This document shows positions 44,436 through 54,667 of a stretch of DNA of 64,000 nt, piece by piece. Both the position numbers and the translations under genes were made by a program. The stretch is taken from the NCBI RefSeq assembly GCF_002504165.1, contig NZ_CP021409.1, positions 1 through 64,000 on the forward strand. The letters run 5' to 3'. The notes under the pieces are model-generated. The model ran no database searches, was not told where the DNA came from, and saw only the letters and a program-made list of their open reading frames with translations. Within the stretch, counting starts at the first letter, position 1. Every line of letters starts with the position of its first letter. The stretch comes from Pacificitalea manganoxidans. Its GTDB lineage: Bacteria; Pseudomonadota; Alphaproteobacteria; Rhodobacterales; Rhodobacteraceae.

Positions 44436-47400
44436 TCAGAACGACATGCGGTAGCCTACGGACACGCCGTAGCCCGAAACGCCCTCGTTGCCGAACAGCC
44501 CCGACGCCTTGAAGTCGAGCCCACCGGTGCCAAGCTCGACACCATAGCCCACGCCGACCTCGACCGCGGTAAAGTCGGTCGCCGCCGAGGCAAGCGTCGC
44601 ATCCGTGCCGACGAACGCCACTTCCAGCCCGTCTTCGCTCACCTCGCGGCGCAGCACCTCCAGCGACCCGGTCAGAACACCCGGCCCCGCTTGGGTGGAG
44701 GCATCGACCCCGATGGTGAAATCAGACACGTCGATGTCGCGATCCCCATAGCCGATGGCCGTCGCGCCGCCGGTTTCCTCGTAGCCATCCACGTTCAACC
44801 GGGTGTAGCGGTAGCCCGCATAGGGCCGCAGCAGGACGTTTCCGGTCTGGGTGGCGTAGGACAACTCCACCGCCGGGCTGACGAAGCTAGAGTCATATTC
44901 GCTCTCGATTTCGCCGATCCCGCCGGGGGCGAGGTTGTCGTTCACCGTGCGGCTGGTCTCGTTCGACATCCGACCGAAGCTGGCACCAAAGGTCAGCGCC
45001 ACGCCGTTGCCCAACGCGGTGTTGCCGTAAAGGCCCAGCACCACGCCGGAGCTTTCGACCCGGTCTTCGCCCAGCATCGTGTCGACGGAGCCTTCGCCCT
45101 CGAACCCGCTGAGCGACACGGCATAGCCGATCCCGTTATCCAGCCGGTTGAGGTAACCCGCCGTCAGACCGCCGATGTCGTAATCCAGATCGCTGCTGTC
45201 GTCGTTGTCGATGGTGCGGGACACATAATCGCCCTGCACGAACAGCATCGGGCTGCCGCCCAGCGACGGCGCGGCAGGCACCGGTGCAGGGGCCGCAGCC
45301 GGGACATCCCGCACCAGCCCGCCGGTCGACAGGCGCGCGGTTTCGGTCTGGGCCCGCGCCACGATTGCCCCCGGTGCAGGTGCACCCGACAGCAACGCGG
45401 ACACCGCGCCAAAGCCGAAGCCCGCGACATCGGCGGCCATCATCCCGCTGGCGGCAGAGGTCACCCCCGGCTCCAGCGTCGCGACCACGTTGCCGCTGCG
45501 ATAGAGCTGCGGCCCGCCCTCGTTTTCCAGCGTCACGTTGTCGGGGATCTCGTCAAAGGTCCAGTAGAACGGCGCTGTGCCTTCGACCGACCGCACGGTC
45601 AGCTCTTCGTTGCCCAGCGACAGCCGCCCGGCAAAGAACGAACTCGTCTCGATCTCGACCACCCCGGTGCCGTCCGACACGGTGATCGCGTTGCCCGCGT
45701 CGCCGTTCAGGGTGCTCAGGATCGTGCCGCTGTTGAACAGACGTCCGTCGAGATTGGCGATCGCGATGCCCGAGCTGTCGACATTGAAGCCCGTCCCGAC
45801 ATTCTGGGCATCGACGACGATGGAGCCCAAGTTCGCGACCACGCCCGTTTCGCCCACATTGCCGAAATTCAGACCCACCGCAGCAACGCTGTCGGAGGAA
45901 CTATTCGTCATCGTGGTGGCCTGCGTGGCGGCAGAGACGGTGACCGTGCCCGTGTTCAGGAATACACCATTATGCGTCATGGCCGACAGGCCCGCCGCAT
46001 AGCTGTCCAGCGCCCCATTGGGGCCGTTCTGGATGGTGGTGGCCTGCACGTCGATCGCGCCGGAATTGAATATAAACGCCCCGTCGTCGGTCCCGGAGAG
46101 CAAGATCCCGGTGGCGCTGGCCGATGCCGTGCCACCCAAGGCCTCCGGATCGGTCTGTGCCTCGGCGGTGACCGTGATCACGCCATCATTCCCGGCAACG
46201 CCCGCGACCTTGCCCAATGACAGGCCCACGGCCTGCGCCGACGCCCCGCCGAACGGCCCGATCGGACCGATGATCATGAGCGTGGGTTCCATCGGCTCAT
46301 TGAACGCCGACATGGGCTGGGCTGAGTGCTCGATGGGACCAAACGGCGTCGTGGCGGTCGCCGCCGCGATGACGTCGATGCTGCCGTCGTTGTAGACCGC
46401 GCCCGATGGCGTGACACCGCTGGCCAAGACGCCGGTGGCCTCGGCCCATGTCCCGCGCGGGGTGCTGCCATCGGCGGTGGCGCTCACCTCGATGCTGCCG
46501 CCATTGTCGAACAGCCCGGACACATCGTCCATTTCGACACCACGCGCCTGGGCCTGTGTCTGGGTCGTGTTCTCGAAGTTGAAAAAGAACGTCTCCGCCG
46601 TCGCGTTCGCCGTGGCGACAACGCGGCCACTGTTCATCAGACCGCCATCGACCGCGCCGACATGCATGCCGGTCGCCTCGGCCAGCGCACGATCAAAGCT
46701 GATCGCGTAGGTCTCATACATCGGCCGCCCCATATAGGAGTCCGACGCCACCTGACCGTCCAGCGTGGCCAGCGCCGTGATCGTGCCGCTGTTGGTCACC
46801 GTTCCGCTGGTTGCGATATCGGTGCCGCGCAGGCCCGTCGCTTCGGCGGACATCGACCGCGACGCCGTGCCTTCGACATGGGCCACCGCTTCGATTTCTC
46901 CGCTATTGGTGATCGTGCCGAGGATCTCGCCCACCGTCACACCATCGGTTTCGGCCTGCAGGTAGCTGTCCTGTGCCTGACCCATCGTCTTTGCTTCGGC
47001 GCGGATGCTGCCGCTGTTCTCGACGACGCCGGTGCCGGTGACCTCATCCGTCACCAAACCTGCCGCAGCAGCGACGAACCCGAACCGATTATCCCCGTCG
47101 ATCAAGGCATCCGCAGTCACGGTGCCGGAGTTCGTCACCCGCCCGGACACGGTATCCGCCACCATCCCGAATGCGCTGATCGAGCCGGATTGCGTTTGCG
47201 TCGCGTCCTGCGTCAACTCGACGGCGGTGACGATCACGCCGGAATTCTCGACAACGCCGGTTTCGGTGACGTTCTGCGTCGCGATGCCGTAGCCGATCAG
47301 CCCCGCCGGCATGCTCGTATCGGATGGCGCGCCCGTCAGCGTCACATACAGCTCGCCACTGTTGGACAACGTGCCCGACTGATCGCCCACCTCCGTAAGA

Positions 47401-48806
47401 TCGCTCACATAGCCGACGCCCATGCCCGCAACCGAAACCGCGACGGCGGAGTTTTCGGCAGTCGCGTCGAGCGTGATGGTGCCGCTGTTGCTCATCTGCC
47501 CCAGAAGGGTATTCCCGGCCATCATGCCGCCGACGAACAGATTTTCCCCGGCTGCGCCGCTGAACCCGTAGTCGAGTTCCATCGTGCCGGTATTCTCCAT
47601 CGTCCCCTCGACAGGGCCGATGGTGTTCATCCCCGCGATGATCGTCAGCCCGGAGCTGGTGCCCAGATCCACGCTCATGTCGAGCGCTCCGTTGTTCGTC
47701 AGCGCGGCCCCCTCGCCGATGCCCGCGATAGCGGAGAGACCATCGACCAGGAGCAGTTCCGACACATTTCCGACATTCGCATCAAGCGTGACGCTTCCGT
47801 CATTGACCACCGAACCGGTCAGGACACCGTCAGCCCGGATACCGAAAATACGGGTGTCGAATATCGCGTTCTCCAGCGATCCGGCGACCTCGATGGTGCC
47901 GGTGTTGGACACCGTCCCGGCGACTTCACCACTACCACCGGGACCCGCAATCATACCCCCGACGAAAAGTTCACCGATGGTGGCCGTCGCGCTGATGTCG
48001 AGCGTGCCGCTGTTGAGCAGTGTCGCGCCTTCTTCCAGCGCGCCAAAGCTAATCATCCCCCCGGCGGCGGCAGTGCCGCCCTCCAAACTGGCGCGCGCGG
48101 TGATGTCTCCGGCGTTATCCATAAGGGCGGTGCCGCGTAGCGACCCGGCCGCCATCCCCCCCGCGGCGGCGGTGCCGTTGAATGCGGACCCGGACAGATC
48201 GAGGGTTCCGGTGTTCGTGACCGTGCCGGTCATGTCCTCGTCCCGAACGAAGATCCCCAAGGCTGAGGCCAATCCCGACCCGGTCTCAACGACCGCCGAA
48301 CCGGTAATGATACCCGTGTTCAAAACGGTGCCCGACAGGCTTTCGCTCTCGGTCGGGCTGCCAAATTCCATCCCGACAAGGAGCAAGGAGCCGCTATTGG
48401 TGACGGCGCTCACATCAATCGTGCTGTTGGCGGTGACGGTCCCGGCAAGCGCCTGCCCGACGCGAAGCCCGGCAGCGCGGTCCGTCGTCACGGCATCCGT
48501 GTTGCTCAGCGGGCCGTTCAGCACGACGTCAGAGATATAGCCATCCACCTCGATCGTCAGCGCGGCGCCGTCCGTGGTGCCCGTGATCGCGATGGAGCCA
48601 TCTTCCGTCACGGTCACGTCGACATCTTCGGTGACGGTCTGCGGCTCGGTAAAGGCTTCGTCATAGACGACCTGCGCCTCACCCATGCCCGCCCCGAGAG
48701 CGATCACCGATACGGTCAGAAGCGCGGGGGCCATCGACGCGGTGCGGCCCTTCCACTTGGTCATGCGTCCGCCATGATTGGCCTGTCGGAAGGTCTGAAT
48801 GTTCAT
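44436..48806 (-). CDS. giant autotransporter adhesin-like protein 1
   Basis: A 1456-residue type Va autotransporter. The N-terminus has a long leader (RQANHGGRMTKWKGR) and a Sec signal cleaved near GEAQV. About 1100 residues of beta-helix passenger repeat units of the kind NSGTI, NTGTL and NDGSV, with many Gly, Thr, Ser and few charged or Cys residues. An alpha-helical linker and a beta-barrel of about 270 residues (from about 1185) end in aromatic Phe (VGYRMSF). It is a paralogue of the 49604-54448 protein, sharing leader and barrel. It is probably surface-displayed for adhesion or biofilm formation; no enzyme motif is seen. Confidence 0.88.
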   Translation of the reverse strand: MNIQTFRQANHGGRMTKWKGRTASMAPALLTVSVIALGAGMGEAQVVYDEAFTEPQTVTEDVDVTVTEDGSIAITGTTDGAALTIEVDGYISDVVLNGPLSNTDAVTTDRAAGLRVGQALAGTVTANSTIDVSAVTNSGSLLLVGMEFGSPTESESLSGTVLNTGIITGSAVVETGSGLASALGIFVRDEDMTGTVTNTGTLDLSGSAFNGTAAAGGMAAGSLRGTALMDNAGDITARASLEGGTAAAGGMISFGALEEGATLLNSGTLDISATATIGELFVGGMIAGPGGSGEVAGTVSNTGTIEVAGSLENAIFDTRIFGIRADGVLTGSVVNDGSVTLDANVGNVSELLLVDGLSAIAGIGEGAALTNNGALDMSVDLGTSSGLTIIAGMNTIGPVEGTMENTGTMELDYGFSGAAGENLFVGGMMAGNTLLGQMSNSGTITLDATAENSAVAVSVAGMGVGYVSDLTEVGDQSGTLSNSGELYVTLTGAPSDTSMPAGLIGYGIATQNVTETGVVENSGVIVTAVELTQDATQTQSGSISAFGMVADTVSGRVTNSGTVTADALIDGDNRFGFVAAAAGLVTDEVTGTGVVENSGSIRAEAKTMGQAQDSYLQAETDGVTVGEILGTITNSGEIEAVAHVEGTASRSMSAEATGLRGTDIATSGTVTNSGTITALATLDGQVASDSYMGRPMYETYAISFDRALAEATGMHVGAVDGGLMNSGRVVATANATAETFFFNFENTTQTQAQARGVEMDDVSGLFDNGGSIEVSATADGSTPRGTWAEATGVLASGVTPSGAVYNDGSIDVIAAATATTPFGPIEHSAQPMSAFNEPMEPTLMIIGPIGPFGGASAQAVGLSLGKVAGVAGNDGVITVTAEAQTDPEALGGTASASATGILLSGTDDGAFIFNSGAIDVQATTIQNGPNGALDSYAAGLSAMTHNGVFLNTGTVTVSAATQATTMTNSSSDSVAAVGLNFGNVGETGVVANLGSIVVDAQNVGTGFNVDSSGIAIANLDGRLFNSGTILSTLNGDAGNAITVSDGTGVVEIETSSFFAGRLSLGNEELTVRSVEGTAPFYWTFDEIPDNVTLENEGGPQLYRSGNVVATLEPGVTSAASGMMAADVAGFGFGAVSALLSGAPAPGAIVARAQTETARLSTGGLVRDVPAAAPAPVPAAPSLGGSPMLFVQGDYVSRTIDNDDSSDLDYDIGGLTAGYLNRLDNGIGYAVSLSGFEGEGSVDTMLGEDRVESSGVVLGLYGNTALGNGVALTFGASFGRMSNETSRTVNDNLAPGGIGEIESEYDSSFVSPAVELSYATQTGNVLLRPYAGYRYTRLNVDGYEETGGATAIGYGDRDIDVSDFTIGVDASTQAGPGVLTGSLEVLRREVSEDGLEVAFVGTDATLASAATDFTAVEVGVGYGVELGTGGLDFKASGLFGNEGVSGYGVSVGYRMSF

Positions 48807-48810
48807 GTCG

Positions 48811-48821
48811 TTACTCTCGAT
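48811..48821 (-). promoter_or_regulatory. shared leader/ribosome site of autotransporter 1
   Basis: ATCGAGAGTAA lies four bases before the ATG and is identical to the sequence before autotransporter 2 (54454-54464). GAGAG is the likely ribosome site. Its presence supports the first in-frame Met as the true start in both. Confidence 0.6.
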
Positions 48822-49037
48822 ACACCTGGTTGAAGGCCCCAGAGGGGTGATTCGGCACCGGCCGATCCCCGAACGTTACGGCAACAAATCGTTAACTCCA
48901 CAGTCCCTGCACATTGTTCAAAATCTAGGCGTTCCATATCCGCCACAGTTTTGCCGCAATCCTTCCAGTGACAGGATTCCTTGCAAACGCATGGACTTAG
49001 GAAAATCGAGGGACGATTGGGCTTTGCCCAAAAGAAA

Positions 49038-49066
49038 GGCCGCGGCACGTTTGGCGTGCCGCGGCC
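49038..49066 (-). terminator. terminator after the IalB-like gene
   Basis: Perfect 12-bp arms GGCCGCGGCACG / CGTGCCGCGGCC with a 5-base loop, followed on the minus strand by TTTCTTTT. It ends the autotransporter 2-IalB unit, and its arms share an 11-base core with the terminator of autotransporter 1. Confidence 0.85.
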
Positions 49067-49092
49067 CATGCCCTCATCCGGGGGTTGTCAGG

Positions 49093-49617
49093 TCAGCTGT
49101 CCCAACCCGTCGCGTCCAGCCCGGCAGAGACGCCTTTCAGCGACCCGTCCAGCGTGATCTGGCGTCCCGGCACATTGGCAAAGCGGATCTTCAGAACCGT
49201 TCCCGCCCGCAGCGCCGCCACGTCTTCGGCGCTCAGCGCCCGTTGCGCCACGCAGCCTGCCGCGACACAGCGCAGCAATGTCATCGCCAGCGGCGTGTCG
49301 TCGTCAACCGCGACGCTGACCCCTGCGGGAATGATCAGGCCCAGCGGCAGCAATACCGACAATGCCGGCCCCTGCCCTTCTGCGCCCGGCATCAGCGTCA
49401 GTTGCGCCACCGCCCGGCGGGCCTCGCCCGGCGTGACCATCGTCTGCTTCAACTGGCACCGGCTCGCCGTTTCCGACAGCGCCGTGCAGTCGAACACCCA
49501 ATCCCCAAAGGTCTGCCCCACACGCGGGGCCTCCTGCGCAGAACCGGGTGCCGTGGTGGTGAGAAGGATGGCGGCAGCAAGCGCCGCCATCCGTTTGGTC
49601 AGATCAGAACGAAACAC
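49093..49617 (-). CDS. IalB-like (invasion-associated locus B) periplasmic protein
   Basis: A 174-residue protein with a Sec signal (cleavage near GSAQE) and the IalB-family pattern FGDWVFDC, C...Q and RCVAAGC with paired cysteines. The start is GTG 49617, inside the final codons of autotransporter 2 (14-bp overlap), so translation is coupled; an ATG at 49590 is an alternative. IalB proteins are common in alphaproteobacteria and linked to envelope function. Its place behind an autotransporter suggests a periplasmic helper, which is inference. Confidence 0.75.
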   Translation of the reverse strand: MFRSDLTKRMAALAAAILLTTTAPGSAQEAPRVGQTFGDWVFDCTALSETASRCQLKQTMVTPGEARRAVAQLTLMPGAEGQGPALSVLLPLGLIIPAGVSVAVDDDTPLAMTLLRCVAAGCVAQRALSAEDVAALRAGTVLKIRFANVPGRQITLDGSLKGVSAGLDATGWDS

Positions 49618-52600
49618 GGTAGCCCACCGATACCCCGTAACCCGACACGCCCTCGTTGCCGAACAGGCCCGACGCTTTCACGTCGATCCCGCCGGTGCCA
49701 AGCTCGATCCCGTAGCCAAGGCCAAGCTCCACCGCGGTGAAGTCGGTCGCAGCCGAGGCGATCGTGCCATCGGTGCCAAAGAGGTTCACGTTGGCGCCGT
49801 CATCGCTCACCTCGCGATGCAGCACTTCCAGCGACCCGGTCAGCACGCCGGAGCCCGCCTGCGTGGAGGCATCCACACCGATGGTGAAGTCCGACACGTC
49901 GATGTCGCGATCGTCATAGGTCACCGCGCCGGTGCCGCCGGACTCGGTGTAGCCATCGACGTTCAGGCGGGTGTAGCGGTAGCCGGCATAGGGCCGGATC
50001 AGCATATTGCCGCTCTGCATCGCGTAGGACAGTTCGACCGCCGGGCTGATGAAGCTCGAGTCATAGTCGCCCTCGATCTCCGCCACGCCGCCGGGGGTGA
50101 GGTTGTCGTTGACCAGACGTGTGCCCTCGTTCGACAGACGGCCAAAGCTCGCCCCGAAGGTCAGCGCAGCGCCACCGCCCAAGGCCGTGTTGCCGTAAAG
50201 GCCCAGCACCACACCGGTGGAGTCGACGCCCTCTTCGCCCAGCGTGGTGTCAACGGTCCCGTCCGCCCGCACGCCGCTCAGCGACACGCCGTAGCCGATC
50301 CCGTTGTCGAGCCGGTTGATGTAGCCCGCGGTCAGACCCGAAATGTCGTAATCGAGATCGCGGTTCTGATCGTCTTCGACCGTGCGGGACACATAGTCGC
50401 CCTGCACAAAGACCATCCCCCGGCTGCCCATCGGGCTTGCCGCCGGTGCCGAGGCCGGAGCCTCCCGCACCACGCCGCCGGTCGACAGACGCGACGTTTC
50501 CGTCACGCTGCGCGACACGATGGCACCCGGTGCCGGAGCGCCAGACAGCAGCGCCGCGACAGAGCCAAAGCCCAGCCCGGCAACATCCGCGGCAACCTGC
50601 CCCGGAATAGCCGCGCCCGCATTGGCGACGGTGGCAACGACGCTGCCGTCCTCGCTGCGGTAAAGCTGCGGACCATCGCTGTCGTCGAGGATGACGGTCG
50701 CGGGGATCTCGTCGAAGGTCCAGTAGATGGAGTTCGAGTTATCCACTGACGTGACCGTCAGCTGCTCGTTGCCCAGCACAAGATGCCCGGCAAAGAACGA
50801 ACTGGTTTCAAACTCCGCCGACCCGGTGCCGCCGCCGACATAAACCGCCAGACCGACATCGCCGTTATAGTCCGTCACGATGGCGCCGTTATTGAACAAC
50901 TCCCCATCAAGCGTGTTGATGGCCAGACCGGTCGCGCCCGGCAAGATGAAGCCGAAGTCGCTCGTCGGTCCGAAGAAGATGCCCTCACCGTCGAGGAAGC
51001 CTGCGAACAGATCGCTGTCCGAAACCGTGGCGCTGATCGTCCCGGTATTCGTTACCAGACCGGTGCCGCTGACGGTGTTCACAGTGACGCCGCGCGCATC
51101 CGCACGTCCACCAACGATCGAGTTTTCCTCGTTGCTCGTGGACGACGTAACCTCGATCTGCCCGCTGTTGGTCACAGTGCCATCGACGACGTCCAGATCC
51201 ATACCGCCTGCATTCGCAAGCAGCAGAAGCGCGCTGCTGCCCGCCGCTGCAGTCGCATCGGCAAGGATGGAGCCGCTGTTGTCTACGATGCCATCGATCC
51301 CAACGTCATCCGTGGCAAGCCCGACCGCCTCGGCGATCACGAACGGCGCCGTGCCCTCGGCCGAGGCAGAGGCCATGATCGTGCCGCTATTGAGAAGCTC
51401 ACCCTCGACGTCACCGACAGACACGCCGGTCGCATTGGCGTAGAGCAACGGGATGCTTGCGCTTACGGAGCTTCCGAAACCCTCTTGCAGCAAGAACGGT
51501 ACGATGAACGCGATGTACGCACGATCATCATCGTCGAGCCCTTCGAAGTCGAGCTCACCGTCCAGATCGACCGCGATCAGACCGCTGGTCTGAGCCGTGG
51601 CGGAAATCGTCCCGGTGTTGTTTACCTCTCCCTCGACGTCATAGAGCGCCAAGCCAGCGGCAGTGCCGTAGATCCCCGGCCAACCGCGCTCGCCGAACGA
51701 CGGGTTCTGCTCGTCATTGCTTTGGAATTCCGTCGTCAGGATGCCCTCGACCTGCGCCGTCGCGGAAATCGTCCCGCTATTGCTCAGCACGGAGCCCGAA
51801 TTCACCTGATTGACCGAGATGCCTTCCGCATAGCCGTAAATCCCGGTGGACGCCGTGGCGTCGACCATCGCGGTGACGTCGACGGAGCCGGAGGTCATCA
51901 GCGTTCCGTTAATGGACGTGCCCGTCACGATGCCGCCAGCATAGGCACTGATCGTGTCGGTCTCGGCATAGCCCTGTGCCATTGCCTCAACAGCGATAGA
52001 ACCCGAATTGCTGAGCGCGCCGGTCGCGTTGATCCCGCTCATCTCAATGCCATAGGCCCAAACGCCCATACCGGTCGCACCCGTGCCTGCGACAGACGCC
52101 GACACATCGATCGAGCCGTTATTGACGACGGTGCCGTTGATGGTGCCGATTTCCAAGCCGTAGGCGCTGGCGTCGATCGAGGCGTCCGTGGACCAGCTAT
52201 CGATCATCACCGATGCCGACACGGAGCCGTCATTTTGCAAGATCGCGCCCTCTGCGATCGAATTGGTTTCAATACCGTAGGCATACCCGGAAATTTCGTC
52301 TTTGGTCCATCCGGTGACCGAAGCCTGCGCGTCGATGCTGCCGCTGTTGTAAACTTGGCCGTTTATGGCACCCATTTCGATCCCATAGGCGCTGGCGGAA
52401 AGCGTGGCTCTGGTTTCAGATGTCGCAATTCCGGTTCCGTCGACCGAGGCCATAACCTCGATGGTGCCGGTGTTGGACACGACCGCACCGACGCTCAAGT
52501 TATCAAGTTCGATACCATAAGCAGATGCACTTAGCCCTCTCAGGGAAAAACCCGAAACCATCGCCGTTGCGTTGATCGCGCCGCTATTTGCAACCGTCCC

Positions 52601-54448
52601 AGTCACATCGCTCAAATCAAGACCATAGGCGCTGGCAAAGATGGAATCGTTGGTCGCTGTTCCCGACGCCGTCGCGGAGGCCGTGATCGAGCCGGAACTG
52701 ATGATCGATCCGTCAACCTGCTCAGCTTCGATGCCGTAGGCATAGGCATAGAGCCCGGTCGTCGCCGAGCCATTTACCGAGGCAATCGCACTGATGCTGC
52801 CGGTGTTCGAGACGACGCCGTCGACATCGCCGACCAGAATGCCGGTCGCCGTGCCGCTGGCGCTAGAGGAAAGGCTCGATGCAAAGACATCGAGCGAGGC
52901 GCTGATCGTGCCGGAGTTCGAAATCGAACCGCCGCTCTCGATATCGCCGGCGACGATGCCGAAAACATCTACGTAGGTGGCCGTCTCGGACGCGGTCACG
53001 GTCAGATTTACATCGATGGTGCCAGAATTGACGATGGCGCCGGAGACCTCATCCTCGACACCAAGGCCAAGCACGGTAATCGCTGCTTCAGTAGTGTCCA
53101 CGTTTTCGGCAGAGACGTTGATTACAATGTCACCGCTGTTCGTCAGCGTGCCATTCAAGGCGCCCGCAACTCCGATGCCGTGAACGAATAGCGGGGACTC
53201 GGAAATATCACGGACATCCGCCGTGACGAAGATGCTGCCACTGTTGACGATCACACCATCCATGTCGCCGTCGGCATAAATACCGGCGATCGTGCTGGTG
53301 TCGGTCAGACCTTCGACATCGACGCTGATCTCGATCGTGCCGCTGTTGTCGATCCGACCGGTGGAGGTCAGGCTGACCCTGCTCTCGTCTTCGGGTTCAA
53401 CGCCTGCGACATAGATCCCGAAAACCTCTACGTAATCGTTGTCGTCGAACGTTTCGACATCTGCTTTGATCGTGCCAGTGTTGACGACAGTCCCGGACAC
53501 GAGACCGTCAACAAACACACCGTAGGCGCCTTGGGTATCTGCGGGGGTCCCCCCCATGGCGAGCGCGGAAATAGTGCCCGTGTTCGTGATATCACCCTCA
53601 ACGTCGCCGTTCACGCTGATGCCAAAAGCATAAGCATCCGAGCTGTTGGATTCCGCTTCGGCCTCGATCACCCCATTATTGATGATCCGCGCGCCAGCAA
53701 CGAGGTCGCTGTGAACCTCGATCCCATAGGCGCTGGCTTCGCTGTCGGTGAACGTATACGCCTGCGCCGAGATCGTGCCGTTATTTTCAATCAGTGCCGT
53801 GCTCGCGACGGAGCCGACGTAAATGCCCCAAGCATAGGCCTCGTCGGTCACTTCGCGCGCCTCGACGGTGATAACGCCGTCATTGCGGATCGTGCCCGAC
53901 AGCACACCGTCGGCGTCGATCCCGACCGCGCTGACAAAGTCGTCGGTCGCCGCACCATAGACATCAACCGTGCCGTTGTTCGTAATGGTGCCGCTTACAT
54001 CGCCTTCGACATGGATACCGTAAACGGCCACATCGTCGTCGTCTGCGACGTCAACCTTGATCAACCCATTGTTCGTGATCGTGCCGGACAGATCGCCCTG
54101 AAGCAGGAGGCCGTTTGCTGAGTCGCTGGCGGTGCCGCCGAGGTAGAGCAGCGAGCCGTCGATCAGAACGTCCGAGGTGTAATCGTCGACATCGATTTCG
54201 ATCGCTTCTTCACTGTCCTCACCGACCAGCCGGACCGAGCCGGTGCTGGTGACGGTGACGTCTTCGTCGACATCTATTGTCTGAGGTGTCGTCAGTTCGG
54301 TCGAGATCACCGTCTGTGCATCGGCCAGACCTGCGCCAAGCGCGATCACTGACACCGAAAGCAGGGCTGGCGCGATTGACGCGGCGCGGCCCTTCCACTT
54401 GGTCATCCGGCCACCATGGTTCGCTTGTCGGATTACTTGAACGTTCAT
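49604..54448 (-). CDS. giant autotransporter adhesin-like protein 2
   Basis: A 1614-residue type Va autotransporter, paralogous to the 44436-48806 protein. It has the same leader (MNVQVIRQANHGGRMTKWKGR), a signal cleaved near ADAQT, and a longer passenger with about 25-30 repeats of the type NSGTI...A.AYGIE. A linker and a beta-barrel (from about residue 1343) end in YRVSF. The passenger is acidic near the N-terminus. The gene overlaps the IalB-like gene downstream. A surface adhesin or self-recognition protein is likely. Confidence 0.88.
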   Translation of the reverse strand: MNVQVIRQANHGGRMTKWKGRAASIAPALLSVSVIALGAGLADAQTVISTELTTPQTIDVDEDVTVTSTGSVRLVGEDSEEAIEIDVDDYTSDVLIDGSLLYLGGTASDSANGLLLQGDLSGTITNNGLIKVDVADDDDVAVYGIHVEGDVSGTITNNGTVDVYGAATDDFVSAVGIDADGVLSGTIRNDGVITVEAREVTDEAYAWGIYVGSVASTALIENNGTISAQAYTFTDSEASAYGIEVHSDLVAGARIINNGVIEAEAESNSSDAYAFGISVNGDVEGDITNTGTISALAMGGTPADTQGAYGVFVDGLVSGTVVNTGTIKADVETFDDNDYVEVFGIYVAGVEPEDESRVSLTSTGRIDNSGTIEISVDVEGLTDTSTIAGIYADGDMDGVIVNSGSIFVTADVRDISESPLFVHGIGVAGALNGTLTNSGDIVINVSAENVDTTEAAITVLGLGVEDEVSGAIVNSGTIDVNLTVTASETATYVDVFGIVAGDIESGGSISNSGTISASLDVFASSLSSSASGTATGILVGDVDGVVSNTGSISAIASVNGSATTGLYAYAYGIEAEQVDGSIISSGSITASATASGTATNDSIFASAYGLDLSDVTGTVANSGAINATAMVSGFSLRGLSASAYGIELDNLSVGAVVSNTGTIEVMASVDGTGIATSETRATLSASAYGIEMGAINGQVYNSGSIDAQASVTGWTKDEISGYAYGIETNSIAEGAILQNDGSVSASVMIDSWSTDASIDASAYGLEIGTINGTVVNNGSIDVSASVAGTGATGMGVWAYGIEMSGINATGALSNSGSIAVEAMAQGYAETDTISAYAGGIVTGTSINGTLMTSGSVDVTAMVDATASTGIYGYAEGISVNQVNSGSVLSNSGTISATAQVEGILTTEFQSNDEQNPSFGERGWPGIYGTAAGLALYDVEGEVNNTGTISATAQTSGLIAVDLDGELDFEGLDDDDRAYIAFIVPFLLQEGFGSSVSASIPLLYANATGVSVGDVEGELLNSGTIMASASAEGTAPFVIAEAVGLATDDVGIDGIVDNSGSILADATAAAGSSALLLLANAGGMDLDVVDGTVTNSGQIEVTSSTSNEENSIVGGRADARGVTVNTVSGTGLVTNTGTISATVSDSDLFAGFLDGEGIFFGPTSDFGFILPGATGLAINTLDGELFNNGAIVTDYNGDVGLAVYVGGGTGSAEFETSSFFAGHLVLGNEQLTVTSVDNSNSIYWTFDEIPATVILDDSDGPQLYRSEDGSVVATVANAGAAIPGQVAADVAGLGFGSVAALLSGAPAPGAIVSRSVTETSRLSTGGVVREAPASAPAASPMGSRGMVFVQGDYVSRTVEDDQNRDLDYDISGLTAGYINRLDNGIGYGVSLSGVRADGTVDTTLGEEGVDSTGVVLGLYGNTALGGGAALTFGASFGRLSNEGTRLVNDNLTPGGVAEIEGDYDSSFISPAVELSYAMQSGNMLIRPYAGYRYTRLNVDGYTESGGTGAVTYDDRDIDVSDFTIGVDASTQAGSGVLTGSLEVLHREVSDDGANVNLFGTDGTIASAATDFTAVELGLGYGIELGTGGIDVKASGLFGNEGVSGYGVSVGYRVSF

Positions 54449-54453
54449 TATGA

Positions 54454-54464
54454 TTACTCTCGAT
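54454..54464 (-). promoter_or_regulatory. shared leader/ribosome site of autotransporter 2
   Basis: ATCGAGAGTAA five bases before the ATG, identical to the autotransporter 1 leader. The upstream gap to the divergent sulfotransferase gene (54449-54667) also has repeated GTTAC/GTTAA elements and CGTTA-N6-TAACG at 54528-54543, of unknown meaning. Confidence 0.55.
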
Positions 54465-54667
54465 CCAAACTTGTTATCTTGCCCGCGCGGAGACGGTTTC
54501 CGCCGATTGTTACCTTACGTTACAACTTCGTTAATGCCCTAACGATATTTCTGCAACATCCGGGCCGACCCCTCGACGACGCTATTTTGCCACAGTGGCG
54601 GTTTCGCTGGCATCCCGGCGGCTTTCGCGCCACGCTCCCGCGCAGTGTTTGCGAGGAGTTTACGAGA

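Noticed and set aside
49085-50749. Plus-strand open frame of 554 codons antisense to the IalB-like gene and autotransporter 2
   Set aside because: Composition is typical of antisense to a repetitive low-charge passenger and barrel. No start signal or domain is seen.
44436-54448. Tandem DNA repeats or a CRISPR-like array within the autotransporter genes
   Set aside because: Repeats are protein-level beta-helix units with diverged DNA; there are no identical spaced DNA repeats.
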